64,000 nucleotides of DNA, from NCBI RefSeq assembly GCF_028769735.1, contig NC_088178.1:7320001-7384000 (forward strand), written 5' to 3'. The translations under genes and the position numbers were made by a program. Positions 26,601-39,104 of this stretch are shown in pieces. The DNA is from Zonotrichia leucophrys gambelii. Its lineage: Eukaryota > Chordata > Aves > Passeriformes > Passerellidae. The first letter of the stretch is position 1; each line of letters opens with the position of its first letter. The notes beneath the pieces are model-generated. The model was not told the origin of the DNA. It was given only the letters and a program-made list of their open reading frames with translations, and did no database searches.

Positions 26601-29600
26601 TGGTGCTTCTTCTTACTGACCAGTGCCTACCAGAAGCTCCCCAAGGATAAAGGCTTTGTCTTTTATATCCTAACACTATACCCTTGGTATCCATTTCAAA
26701 ATGATACACCCAGCTTTGAGGTGCACCTTTATCCTGATGCCAGAAATGCAACAATGGGACAGAAGCAATATTTCCTTCACCAACAGATGTTTAAAAAATG
26801 CACAGCCCTTTTTAAGGCATACACTAATGATTTATACAAACACTTGCTTCTGTTGGTATTTACCTTCACACTTTGCCCTACATCCTTCCCCTTGTTTGTT
26901 CTACCTCTGTTGTGCCTCTGGATTTCCATGCTGTCCTCTGAGATAGACTCCTGCCCACTTGCAGATGTTCCAGGACAGGGCACAAACCCTCCCTGTGACC
27001 TTTGGGTGCTGTTACAGCACAAGGACAGATTTTATGATGGTCCAACATCCAACACTCCTGCCACTGGTGCCACTGGGATGTAGAGTAATAGAGCACAACT
27101 CACCTTGAACAAATCATCAACACCTATAAAAAATGCTGTGAATTTTTGGGAGCAGCACCCTCCAGCTAAAAAGAAATCCCTCTTGCTACTTGGCTGCTGC
27201 TGCTGCTGTCATCCATCTGTCACTTCCTTGAAGTGCTGCTGGTGACTTCAGCAGATTCACTTGCAAGGGAAAGGTGACAGGATTAGCCCCACAGGCTGTA
27301 AACACTCCACTCCCCTCTGGGATCACCTGGCTTCATTATTATTGGCACATTGTGCTCAGGCAGCAAAGACATTCATTTAAGGATACTTATTTCTATTTCC
27401 AGCTCTATTACATCTATTTTTGTTTGAACTTATTTAAAAGCAACATTATCAACCCAGGAACAAAAGGCAGGAAGGAGATGGAAGCCCACAATGCTCTAGA
27501 CAATGACAGGAAACAACCTGTGTTTTGACAGTTCCCCCAATTCTCTTCCAGATGATCTTTACCAAAGATTTAGACAAGGTCCAAAAAGTAAAATAAAGCC
27601 CAAAACCTTGTGAAGAGGAAATCCTCTTGTATAGGTGCTAACAGAGTGGAAAATTCTAGAGAAAATTCAGGTGTAGCATCTAGCCTACTGCCAACTTACT
27701 TAGCAAACTCAAAGCCTATCCATTGCACTGGGATGACTTACTTGTATTTCTAAGGTTTTACAGAAAGACTTCCTCAACAAAACCCAAGACCTTCAAAACT
27801 GGCCAAAGTTGAACACTGTTATGCAAAATTGTAACAAAAGCTGGCTCAGAAGCCACTCTTTTGTTCTGTGGAGATCAGCTGGAAACACAGGAATAAACAG
27901 GATGGAAGAGCCTCTTTTCAGGGGCATATTATAAACAGCAAATTAATTGTGCAATATGTTACTATGCTCAGAGAAGATAGCTGGACTGGAAATCAAAACC
28001 TAGAGTAGATAATCGTAAAATGCACATTAAAAACCATTAAACCACACATCAAAAAGTCAAAGGAATATTAAATTCTTTCACTTTGGGTTATAAGATGAAC
28101 ACTGAGAGATCCATGGAGGAACATTTCTGGTTAAGTTACTCTGCACTTGTCCACAGCTGAATTGTCAGGACATATGTATGCACGAGATAGGCAGTTTTTC
28201 AATCCTGGTGTACCCACATCTGCCTTCTGCATTGCAGAGATTTTGCAACATCCTCAAAAAAATAAGCTTAAACATACAATCTCTCATCCACAAATCAGTT
28301 CTGACCTGAAGCCACCTTGCTAGAGAGGCCTATTCTAACTGAAAGGCAAGTCTTTGGCAATAGTGCCAGTAAGAACACAAGAAAGAGTCAAATATTACAA
28401 AGTAATAGAGAAGTACAAACAAAGTGGTCACCAGTGCACTGAGGAATGGAATAAAACATCCAATGCATTCCCCATCCAGCACCAGACAGCATCAGGTCCC
28501 AGTATGTTTCAGTAATTACAGATTTATCCTGGATTAAGCCTGCAACAAGAAGTGAAATGGCTCCACATCTTTCTCTTCCCTCAAATACATGTCAATCATT
28601 CTTTATGGACTGTTTTCTAAACCTTTCCTTTGCAAAGCAAAAATAAAGCAAAGAAGCCACAACCTTATCTTTTTTCTTAAGAAAAAAAGGAGAATTTAAG
28701 CTCCAGCCGCGCAAGCAGCCAGCCATGCATTCATCACCACAACGTGGCATGATGTGTCACTTGAGAATTTGGCACCCACTTAAGAAAAGGAATTCTGCTT
28801 ATTTTTGTTCCACTGGCTAGTCCAAAACCAAGTGCAAAGTTGCATAATCCCTCCAATTCTGTTGGAGAAATAACAGTCAGAACCAAGATCCACGGAAGAG
28901 GGAAGAAAAAAAAAAGGAAAAAAACTCCCAGCCCTCTTTTCTGGATAAGATGTTATAAATGAAGAAGCAAGAGTTGTGTAGAGAAAGCACTGCTCTTACT
29001 CTCCCAGGCAGGATTCTTGCACTTCCAAGGGGACTCCAGATTTCATGCATTTCTTTCCCTCTCTCCCTTCCTCCCTCAACCCTTGATGACAGTATTTGGC
29101 AGGAACTTCTAATTAAAAAAAAACAAGCACCAGACTGCCTTTGTGCTACCCCAGCAAACCTCTCTGGGGAAATGATGTTCTTTGCTCAGCAATTCCTGTT
29201 CAGCACAGAATGCTAGCACGAGGAAAGCAGCTGGAGTGATTTCCTACTCTCCATTCAGGCCTGGCAGCCTCAGAACAAAGCCTTACAAAAAGAGAGGCTG
29301 AAACCAGCAGAGAATCACTGACAAAGAAGTGCACAAGGAACTCTGTTAAGATGTTATTTCCAGCACTCACAACATCACAGGACTCAGTAACATCTTGAGC
29401 CACCAGAGGCCTGGAAAAGCCAAGGGATGGTTGTGGATAATTCTGTGGCTGCAATCCCAACAGCTGCCATGCAGACACGTAAGGATATTGTCCAGTTTAA
29501 TCTGAACACCAAGAGACTTACTGCAAATCCCTTTCCACAAGCAATTCTAACAATGCAGCTATGGCCACATCTCCAAGCCTTCAAGATTGTTTTGATGGAC

Positions 29601-31024
29601 ATCACTTTTTTTCCTGAGAAACATAATGTCTCTTTACAAGTGCATGGAAAGCCAAAGTTTAATCCAAGGATTACAGCCATTAAATCCTGCTATTCTCAAG
29701 CAGACCACTCCCCAAGCTTTAATTTGAAAATCCATATATTACTTGCTAATTTCCTTACGATTCAATACCAAAATCCAAAGCATCTGAGATCATAGCTGAG
29801 TTCTGGAAGAGACCCAAGAGTTAAATCTCCAGGGAAGTCAGGCAAGGCTGATAATTGGGTTCAGACAGGGGGTATATATTTAGGTTTTTATGACAGTGAT
29901 ACTGAATAACACTCCAGCCTTGCATTTTCCTCTCTTTCTCATCTTCACTAATTTCTTCCTTTTAAGAAAAGGTGACCTTTTGCCTCTCATCCCAAATCAG
30001 ATCTAGATAACACTAACTAACCTTTGCAACAGCCTGGCTACTGAAGGTTTAGTGAGGGGGGAGAAGGGAACAGTGTTGCCCCTCCAAGGCAGTTTAACTC
30101 CAAATTGAAGGTCTGGCCTTTTCCTGAGGCTGTGTCACCACAACACTCTCAAGATTGCATCTCCATAACAGGATGGGTCCCCTTCCTCCTCTCCCACCTC
30201 CCTTTCTTTAATCACCATGGATTTCCTTCCCTGTAACCTTGTTGCCAGCTCTCAGCCTACTCTGTGGACAAATGACAGATTCCTCTGGTTCAGGCTGCAG
30301 TTGAGGGAGCAGAAAAGCAGTTCCTCTAATAGTATTTAGACAAGAAGGATGGAAAAAAACAATCCAAAGGAACATGCAGCGCATTAAATGTTGATTAACA
30401 TAAAAATACATTAAAGGAATGCCCTGCATGTAACATAGAGGGCATTAATGAACTTGTTCCTACATGTTTAATCAAAAGTCTTAAGAAAATAAGTGTATCA
30501 CGTCCATGTTATGACTAGTTCCAGGAGCAGCCCTCTCCCAGAACAATCCTATGGCAGCAAATCCTCTGCCTGTGCTAACCTGCCCTCTCTAATCTCTGCT
30601 GGTCTCTGTGCTCCTACAAGAACAGAATACACCACCCAGATCAAACACAGATATTAAACAGGTACGCTAAAAAAGGAGAATCCACAGCAAAACTTAATTA
30701 TTCTCCAGGGGAGGGAGACAGCAGGGACTATGGAATCCCTTCTCAGGACATTATTGTGCTTAATGTGTTGCTAGAAAAGTATCTTATCTGAGTCACTGTT
30801 TTGCCTTTTCCTGCTCAATTATTTGAGGAATTGTTTTACAGTCTCCTTTGAAGTAGGTATTCAGGCCAGCAACAGTGCAAAGTGGGGAAAAGGGTATCTT
30901 CAAAAATGGTTCATGAAGACCAAAAGGGAATTTTTGCAGTTTGTCGTGTTTTCACTGCAAATAAAGGTGCCCCCTTACAGCTGAGAGAGGACCTACAAAA
31001 TGATAGCTCAAAAAGGCCATTATG

Positions 31025-31595
31025 GCTCTCAAATAATAGATTATGAACATACTTTGGTTTTAATCCTCCATCTTTCAGCCATAAACCAGAGCAGTAAACC
31101 ATGAGCCTCAGCACTCCCTGCCCATGGCAGGCAGCTGGAACTACATGACCTTTAAGGTCCCTTCCAACCCAAACCATTCTGTGACTCCCTGACAGTCCAT
31201 TTACCTCCTGCAATTACTTTGTTGCCCTTAAGCCAATTTCCAGCAGAAATATGCCAGCAGTCCCCAAGCTACAGCCACAGCTACGGCTGGACTGCAGCTT
31301 CCCAAGCTGAGGCAACTCTGGTGGAACATGTGACATATCCTAAATTCCTCCCCTGCCAAGGAGGTGGGTGGTCCTGCAGGTAAGGCTGATACAGGAATAA
31401 ATTTCCCCACCTGCTGTTTTTCCTCATAATAAGGGGGATGGTGGTGGGTGTAATACATGTGTATATATATATGTGTGTGTCTGTGTGTGTGTGTCTTTTT
31501 TTTTTCCAGGGCTGCTCTTTTCTATTAATAGGAACCTCACAAAGCTGTGTCATTTCCTAATTCATAATAGGATAATTGTTATCTACACAGGCCAA
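31025..31595 (+). repeat. Direct duplication, left copy
   Basis: About 570 bp nearly identical to 37509-38060, in the same orientation. From ACCAGAGCAGTAAACC to CTACACAGGCCAA I count only about half a dozen substitutions. The copies also differ in length at the internal TA/TG microsatellite and T-run (31458-31506). Both copies carry the same embedded CR1 3' end and both finish in an A-rich tract (CTTAAAAAAAA here). The flanks on both sides are unrelated. It could be a segmental duplication or two insertions of one interspersed repeat. Confidence 0.93.
31100..31195 (+). mobile_element. CR1 LINE 3' terminus, inside left duplicate
   Basis: CCATGGCAGGCAGCTGGAAC followed by TACATGACCTTTAAGGTCCC and TTCCAACCCAAACCATTCTG is the characteristic sense 3' end of avian CR1. 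The element is severely 5'-truncated. Confidence 0.85.
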
Positions 31596-31734
31596 CTTAA
31601 AAAAAAAAATTATATATATACATACGTTAGAGCAATGTTTTTGTGATTCAATATCTTTGTTAATATGCAAAAGGTCATGTAGAATGGGGCAAGAGAACAC
31701 TGTTGCTCAGCAAACAGAGGTTCTTTAATGGAAT

Positions 31735-31875
31735 CGTGAAATGTGTTGGAAGGGACATTAAAGATGATCTCATTCCACCCCCGCAGGGACATCATCCCCT
31801 ATCCCAGGTTGTTCCAGGCCCCATCCAACCTGGCCTTGGACATTGCCAGGGATGGAAGGGATGCAGGAATGGGAT
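31735..31875 (-). mobile_element. CR1 LINE 3' fragment
   Basis: Antisense CR1 3' end: TTGGAAGGGACATTAAAGAT, then CAGGGACATCATCCCCTATC, then CCATCCAACCTGGCCTTGGA. 5'-truncated, in the RGL1-ARPC5 interval, 140 bp right of the left duplicate. Confidence 0.88.
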
Positions 31876-33275
31876 ATAATCACTTAAAAGTCAATTGGAA
31901 AGGGGAACGTGGGCAGCAGAGAAATACCTGCAAAGCATTGGCCTGGTTTTTGGTACATAAGCAGCGGGCAAAATGGAAATCCCAAAGCATCCAAATATAA
32001 TAAACTGTCTGAAGAAAAACATTCATTAAATCAAACACACAGCAAGTACTACACTTGGGAAAGAAAGAAAGAAATACATCTTGCCTTCACCTGTGCAGTC
32101 TGACTCCATTCAGAGCAAAGCTGGCAGAAGCAGCTCAAACCAAAATTCCATATTGGTGTAAATGAGGAGCAGCCATAGAACAGGGGCTGCCAGACCCTCA
32201 GCTCCTGGGCAGGACTTGCCACCACAGGTGCTGCATAACTCAGGTGGGTCTGGGAGTCTCCAAATGCCTGAAAATGGGCACACAGAGCTGCCCTACACAT
32301 ATCACAGGAGTTGGAGTGAATTCCTCTCCTCCATACTGGATACATCACTGTATTCAACCATGACATAAAAGAAAAAAGTTGGCTTTCCTTCCTCTTAAAA
32401 AGGGAAATAGCAATACCCTGAAATCACATGGCTTCCAGGCAGCTTCCCAAGCACACTTTATTTTCATTGACTAAAGCAATGCACAACAATGGCAATTGAA
32501 AGCAGATTTTCCTACACTATGAAAAGTCTTATTCTATTAGAAAATAGCAGATCTTAAATCATGTTATTTAGCCAACACCCATCCCTGCATAGTGACCCTG
32601 CACAGTGAAAGAAAATGGGGTATCCAGATAGAGAAATATGAGTTGTGTAGGATGCCCAGACTCACAGCATCCCCAGAAACTCTGGGTGTTCCCAAAGTAC
32701 ACCAAACTCTGCCTTCTCTTTTTTCTTGACATAGAGCCAGCATTTTTCAGTTTGATAGGAATCACCAGGCAGCTGCTCTGGAAGGAGGAGATGGTGGTGT
32801 AATTACTGCCTGGTAATCAGGATTTGCCTGGTTTACTCTGTGAACACAGTCACAGCTCCAGTGGGTTTTCTGCCAGCACAGCTCTCCTCATTCCTAGAGA
32901 AGAGCCTGAAAGGAGACAGGTGGAAATGTGACCAGAATGTGAAATGTGAAATGTGAAAATTGGTGCAATATTCTACATGCACAAGGCTCATAGTTCACAC
33001 CAAAATTAAAATTACCCTTACTGTCTGTCTCATAGCACTTCAGCCAGTAATTGGCAAAACTTTCCCTGGTTCTGTGCTTCTGGAAACCATCCAAACTCCA
33101 CTGATCAGCATGGAAGCAAATCTGTGTGCACACTAATTATTTGACCCCAAATCTTAAATTATTTTCTGAACTGGTATTTTGTAAGAATAAAATATATCTC
33201 TTTGAGTCCCAAGAATCATCTGCATTTTAAAGAGAAAGAAGATGAAGCAGAATATTTTATATATATGTTACATAT

Positions 33276-33279
33276 GTGC

Positions 33280-33310
<31 letters not shown>
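33276..33310. repeat. (GT)n microsatellite
   Basis: GTGCGTGTGTGTGTG... run with two interruptions, preceded by a short (AT)n tract. Confidence 0.93.
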
Positions 33311-33311
<1 letters not shown>

Positions 33312-35344
33312 AATCTATGTTATGTGCAATATAGGAAAGGTCTCGTCTCCTTCCATCTCTAAACTTTCATTTTCTTCCTCCATATTTTCAATCTGTAAAC
33401 ACAGGCTCTTGGCAAGTTCCCTGGCTCTTTCTAAGGGCAAGAGGAAATCTGTCCAATTGTTTGACAAACAAAACATCCTGATAACATTTTATAATTAATA
33501 TGTAAGAATTTCTCCGCCTGTAATCTCTGGTGTGGCCACACTCAATAGAATGGGATTATTTTTTCTTTTAATAATCAAAATCCAGGGTTATTTCTGTAAT
33601 TTTCCCTTATGATTTTTGCTGTCCTAAAATTTAACTTGGTTACCCTGTCTATGGCATGTCCTTATTTGTCATTTCCCTTACAGAGTGCTTGGTGCTCTGC
33701 AGGTTTTGATTCTACTCTTAATAGACAGAAAATGGAAAAGCACTTCTTCTTAGGCATATAGAAAGGGAAACAATCAAGATAATGAAGCCGTGGAAAAATC
33801 TCTGGAAGTGAGGTGATAATTCCAATCACTTTGAGGCTGAACAAGCCACATGAGGTAAATTCACTGGAATGGTTTTGTCTGACTTTCACAGGAGCTCAAG
33901 CAGGAAGCATTCCCAGCTCAGGACCTAAACCTGGCTAATCTTTATGGCCCCTTGGCAGAGTGCAGAGCTCCAGGGCTCCAGAGCCAGGAGCAGCGCTCCT
34001 GTGGCATGAGATATCCCATATCCTCCTGTGTTCAATGAGCTGGAGAGCAGGCAGTGTGGTTCAAATGGTCTGCATATGGTTTTGAGCAGCTGTGGACAGA
34101 TCTTGCTTCTTCCCTCATACCCTTTATTTCTTATTTTTTAAACCTTAGGGCTGCACAGGAACATCAAGTCTCCAGCTCATTACGGGGCCATGTGACTGCT
34201 CTGGACTTTGAACTCAGATAAACTCCCTCCTGAATGAAAACGTGTAAAATGCTTCCAGCAGAGATTATTTTGCACCAGGCTGTACTAAGAAATGCAGCAG
34301 AATTTCAACACTCACATTTCAGAGGCACAAAAGAGAGGAACCATCCTTGTCCTGAGTGCAGCGTCTGGGGGAAGCTCCAGAGTGCACCTCCCTTTCCCCC
34401 CATACACACAGCAAGACTTCTGCCAGCCTGTGGAAGCAGATCATGATTTAGTTTGGGGAATAAAACATCCTGATTCCATCTAATCACACATCAGCTTCTG
34501 TCTAATCAATGCACACAATTTTGCTTCCAAAAGACATCTTCAAAACCACACACTGACATCAGTAAAATCAGGTCCAAACTGGCCACGTTGGGATGGATCA
34601 GAATTTCTGCATGCTTTTTAGCCTGAAGAGATACCAGAGTTTATCTAACATTTGGATAAAGAAAAAGAAAATCCCAGCCCTGATCATTAGGGTATTTTTC
34701 CCTAGGTGCAGACCATATGGCTTGGACCCTGGCTCACTTCCAGACAGAGTCCTTAGAGACTGTTTTGCCTGTGGTTTTCACTGGATAAAGCATTCCTCTC
34801 CAGTTCCTCCTGTGAACATTTGTACCTTGTCATGGGGTACTAATGAGCACCTCCTGCCCTCTGCCCCAGACAGGCATTTCAGCAAAAAGTTAAATAATTT
34901 CTTAAGGTTGTATTATATCCCAGTCCCTTCCAAATATAGTTGGGAGGGGCAGAGATAGAATTATAATTTTAAGTATATTTGGAGAGACAGATGGAGATAG
35001 AGAGATAGATAAACAAGGATTTGTTAACAGTCATTTTGAGTTCCTAGGGATGCATCAGACACTATCTCCTGTATCAGAATGGTGGCTCATGGAGAGGGAC
35101 AGCATTGGCAAACGAGCCAAAGGCTGGTACTGCACACCCTGAAATGCACTTTGGTTGTGGGAAAACTCTTCCAATTAATCCATCCATTGGGGTAGTTTGG
35201 GATTTGACTCCCATCCTGTAAGGATGTGATACTGTTGACTGAGGAGATTGAAATTTTGACGGGTTTTGATCAGGGCAAAGCACCAAGCAAAGAAAAAGAG
35301 GCAAGTTTCAGGGCGAGATGTAAAATTTCCAGTGCCTCTGGTTG

Positions 35345-35560
35345 AAAACATCTAGAGACACTTAAACGGAGCTGGAGAAGCAATCGGTTCCATCCGGCAG
35401 AAAACACCAAACATCCCCGAGGTGCGACATTGCCATCGTGTGGCCATCCCAACTCTGCAGGAACACCAGCAGGGACAGGAACCGGAACGCAATCCCACAT
35501 TCGCAGCTTTTCCAATCGTCTCTAGCACTGGCAGCCTCCAGGAGAGCTGGCGCGGGGGTA
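35345..35560. other. CpG-bearing patch in the intergenic interval
   Basis: About a dozen CpG dinucleotides in about 215 bp, flanked by CpG-poor AT-rich DNA. Open frames cross it on both strands (142 codons plus, 116 codons minus), but none is recognisable. It could be an enhancer or alternative promoter, a young insertion not yet CpG-depleted, or an unseen 5' exon. Confidence 0.3.
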
Positions 35561-37508
35561 ACACCTTTCCTGACACCCCTCTCCAAAGAAATACACTCGT
35601 TTTCCAGAGCTGCCCTCCCTTATGCCAGGGAGCAGAGGCATTTGCTATTTCCCCAGGCACAGGGTGACACTGCACTGCACGGAACAGAGCACAGCTGGCC
35701 ATCCAAAATGTACAGAAACTCCAGAAATGACAAATGGAACATTCCTGATGTCAGAAAACCAATCTTTAGGAGAAATCTGAATGAGAACAGCACAATGGTC
35801 TGGATCAGGAAGGAACTACAGCACGTACATATGCAAAAATATATGAGGACAATGTACAGAAGTTAGTATAGAGTCAGGAGTGGAAAGCAAAGCAAATTAA
35901 CAAAATTATTAATTTGAGGAAAAAATTAAATACTGACAGAGGGCAAAACAGGGTGGAATACAGAATGAACTGTGGTAAAATATGCAGATGGCAATGTTTT
36001 ACAGTGGAGCAGCAACAGAATTAAACTGGATCCAGGAATGATGAGGGGCAATGAGAGCAGAAAACACCAATAATTTCCTGCTTGAGCCAAAAGCTGTTCA
36101 TCCACACAAAATTTGTGTTTGCCCTCGTCTGGCACCCTGGTACAAATCACCATTGAGCTTACTCACAGAATGGCCCACTGCTTCCTGGAATTACAGCCTC
36201 AGGGAAGGGGACACAAACTTCCTAAGAAAAGGAAAACCTTGGTGCAGAAGTACAACAGGAGTTTTCTGTCCAGCTAGCACATCAGACAGATAATCACACA
36301 AATCATTTGGAAAGAAACTCAGTTGGATGTTCCTTAGAACACCCAGTTTTCACCTATAACAGTGTTGTGGCAAAAAATAAAAAAAGGCAATAGTATAACT
36401 TGATAAATGAAAAAAAAATATTGACAGGCACAGAACAGCAGCTCAACTCCCACAGATGCCTGGCCCCACAAAGGCAAATTCTGTTTGTGTTCCTGTCTCC
36501 CAGAAACTGGCACCTGGAAACATCTAAAGAACCTGCCTGCTGTCACCATCTTAGCTAGGAAAGACCCTTTTGCACTGAACTGCCCAGACAAGGGAGGAAC
36601 CTTCTTCTGCACCACAGAATTTGCAAAGAGAGATTGCAACAGCCCTAAAGTGGAAAGTTAAAAAGCCACTGAAGGAAATCAGATAAATATTTGCTACTAC
36701 CCTGAGCTGGACCTGCTGACATGATAATTATACCTTTTAAAGTTCTTTTTTTGATGGTGTTTGCATGGGTTTTTTGCCATATTGAATCACGGAATCACCT
36801 GTAACAATCCTGAAAAGTGTGGCTGTTTCTATTGTGCAGTTTATCCTCTCAAGGGTAAAAGAGAAATTTTTGCTCATTTTTTCAGCAAAATGGCTGATTT
36901 GTGAATAATGCCCCCAAGCTCCAAGAGTATTGTTTTCTGTATCATCAACCAAGTTTCCATATGCTGCTACAAATTTCAGTAGCTTCTTGAAGAGACTGTT
37001 TATTTATGTATAACACACTTTGTGTGTGGCATCACAGGGGCAGCCCCTCATCACCCAGCTCTGCCAGCAGGTACACAAAACCTACATCAAATTAACCTAG
37101 CAGGAATTAAAGCATCTCTTAGGACAGCCTTTCCCCAAGGAAAGCAGGGGACATGAGCTGGACAGCAGAATTTAAAGGCTCTTTCCTCTCTCAGCCAGCC
37201 TTTCCCAGCCATGGAAGGCAGTCTGCTTCCTCTGATGTCTCCAAGCCAAGGAGGGCTTTCCCCAGGTGCATTTCTGCCCTCTCAGAGGGAACAGCTATAC
37301 CCCACCCAGAAATATAGTAAGGAATTTAAAAATTTCAAAGGAATAATTCAGTGGAAGTGCTCATTCTGAAGTGTTTCCCTATGGCACACATCTACTCTGA
37401 GGATGGCACAGATTCATCCACTTTTGGTGTGGAACTGAGATCACAGATGGCAAAAAACACCACCAATAAAGTCCCCTCCTGCCAAATTTAACCCATGGAA
37501 TAACTGTG

Positions 37509-38060
37509 GGTCTCAAATAATGGATTATGAACATACTTTGGTTTTAATCCTCTAAATTAAGAGCCAGAGCAGTAAACCCTGAGCCTCAGCACTCCCTGCC
37601 CATGGCAGGCAGCTGGAACTACATGACCTTTAAGGTCCCTTCCAACCCAAACCATTCTGTGACTCCCTGACAGTCCATTTACCTCCTGCAATTACTTTGT
37701 TGCCCTTAAGCCAATTTCCAGCAGAAATATGCCAGCAGTCCCCAAGCTACAGCCACAGCTACGGCTGGACTGCAGCTTCCCAAGCTGAGGCAACTTTGGT
37801 GGAACATGTGACATATCCTAAATTCCTCCTCTGCCAAGGAGGTGGGTGGTCCTGCAGGTAAGGCTGATACAGGAATAAATTTCCCCACCTGCTGTTTTTC
37901 CTCATAATAAGGGGGATGGTGGTGGGTGTAATACATGTGTATATATATGTGTGTGTGTCTATTTTTTTTCCAGGGCTGCTCTTTTCTATTAATAGGAACC
38001 TCACAAAGCTGTGTCATTTCCTAATTAATAATAGGATAATTATTATCTACACAGGCCAAG
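37509..38060 (+). repeat. Direct duplication, right copy
   Basis: Same-orientation copy of 31025-31595, about 6.5 kb away. It differs mainly at 37545-37570, in a shortened TA/TG microsatellite (37936-37958), and at a few single bases (for example AACTTTGG against AACTCTGG). It ends in GTGTAACTTAAAAACAAATA, an A-rich tail. Confidence 0.93.
37577..37673 (+). mobile_element. CR1 LINE 3' terminus, inside right duplicate
   Basis: Same CR1 3' end as at 31100-31195, including CTTTAAGGTCCCTTCCAACC. Its presence at the same internal position shows it was part of the sequence before duplication. Confidence 0.85.
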
Positions 38061-38224
38061 TGTAACTTAAAAACAAATAACAGTCAAGCTGTGGCTGTTT
38101 TTTAACCTGCAAGGTCACTAGGTGCTGTTGGAGTAGGAGCTCCCTGAGCAGTCTGGGCAGGGCCGCTCTGAGCTCACCTGGAGGCACACGGGTCCTGCCC
38201 AGCCTGGCACTGTCCTGGGGGGAC

Positions 38225-38785
38225 ACAGGGACCCAGACAAGCTCGGGAAGAGCCTCGTGGGAACCTCATGGAATTCAACAAGGCCAAGGGCTGGTGCTGC
38301 ACCTGGGTCAAGACAGCCCCTGGGGTCAGTCCAGGCTGGGAGCAGCAGCTGGAGCAGCCCTGGGAGAAGGGTTTGGGGGTGCTGGGGGTGAGAGCTGGAG
38401 CTGCCCCAGCCCTGAACCCCTGTCCTGGGCTGAGCCCCAGCTTGGGCAGCAGGGGAGGGATGGGGATCGTGCCCCTGTGCCCCTGAGCATGGTGAGACCC
38501 CACCTGCAGAGCTGCCCCAGCACAGGGAGGAGCTGGGGCTGCTGGAGAGAGCCCAGGGAGGCACCAGGATGGGCAGAGGGATGGAGCAGCTCTGCTGGGA
38601 GAGAAGGATGGGAGAGCTGGGATTGTTCACCTGGAGCACCTTTGGGGTGACCCCACTGGGGCCTTGCAGTGCCTGAAGGAGCTGATGGGAATACCCGACT
38701 TCAATTCGGGTATGGGCCGTTTACTTAAGAATTGGATTCAATGATGCTTGTGGGTCTTTTCCAACTCAGAACATTCGGTGTATCT
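38225..38785 (+). mobile_element. CR1 LINE, 3' portion of ORF2 to 3' end
   Basis: Sense CR1. It contains AACCTCATGGAATTCAACAA and CACCTGGGTCAAGACAGCCC, then GGTGAGACCCCACCTGCAGA, then CAGTGCCTGAAGGAGCTGAT, and ends in GGGTCTTTTCCAACTCAGAA. Internal deletions and frame breaks make it non-functional. It is GC-rich and abuts the ARPC5 promoter region. Confidence 0.8.
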
Positions 38786-38824
38786 GTGAAACTTCAAACT
38801 GAAAGATACTAAGTTTAGACTGGC

Positions 38825-38985
38825 TGCTGGGAAGCAGTTGTTCCCCGAGAGTGAGGGCCTGGCACAGGTTTCCCAGAGAAGCTGTGGCCGCCCCATCTCT
38901 GGCAGCGTCCGAGGCCAGGCCGGAGGGCGGCTAGAGCAGCCTGGTTCTGTGGGAGGTGTCCCTGGCCGGGCAGGGTGGGCTGGGC
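38825..38985 (+). mobile_element. CR1 LINE fragment next to the ARPC5 start
   Basis: GGGCCTGGCACAGGTTTCCC followed by AGAGAAGCTGTGGCCGCCCC and GGGAGGTGTCCCTGGCCGGG matches the sense CR1 region just before the 3' end. It has become CpG-rich and merges into the ARPC5 CpG island. It ends about 120 bp before the ARPC5 ATG and lacks the usual CR1 terminal bases. Confidence 0.78.
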
Positions 38986-39104
38986 TGGGCTCCGAGCTCC
39001 CTCCAGCCCTTCAGGCTCCGTTCGCTGACAGCGCTGCCGCTGCGCCGGCGCCGCTGGGGCGGGGCGGGCCGGGCCGGCGGCGGCTGCGCGGGGCGGGCGC
39101 GGCC

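Larger units (their letters stand above)
19231..38100. other. RGL1-ARPC5 intergenic interval, no gene recognised
   Basis: About 19 kb between the RGL1 CpG island and ARPC5. It may include an upstream non-coding RGL1 exon that I cannot see. The contents I can support are CR1 fragments, a duplicated segment of about 0.55 kb, microsatellites and a CpG-bearing patch near 35.4 kb. The longest open frame (26559-27083, plus) has no recognisable family. No APOBEC4-like frame was found. The stretch from about 24.4 to 26.1 kb is AT-rich with an unfamiliar composition and I could not assign it. Confidence 0.6.

Noticed and set aside
38118..38650. Overlapping 173- and 118-codon frames on both strands near 38.4 kb
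   Set aside because: They lie in a GC-rich CR1 fragment with deletions, not a host gene.
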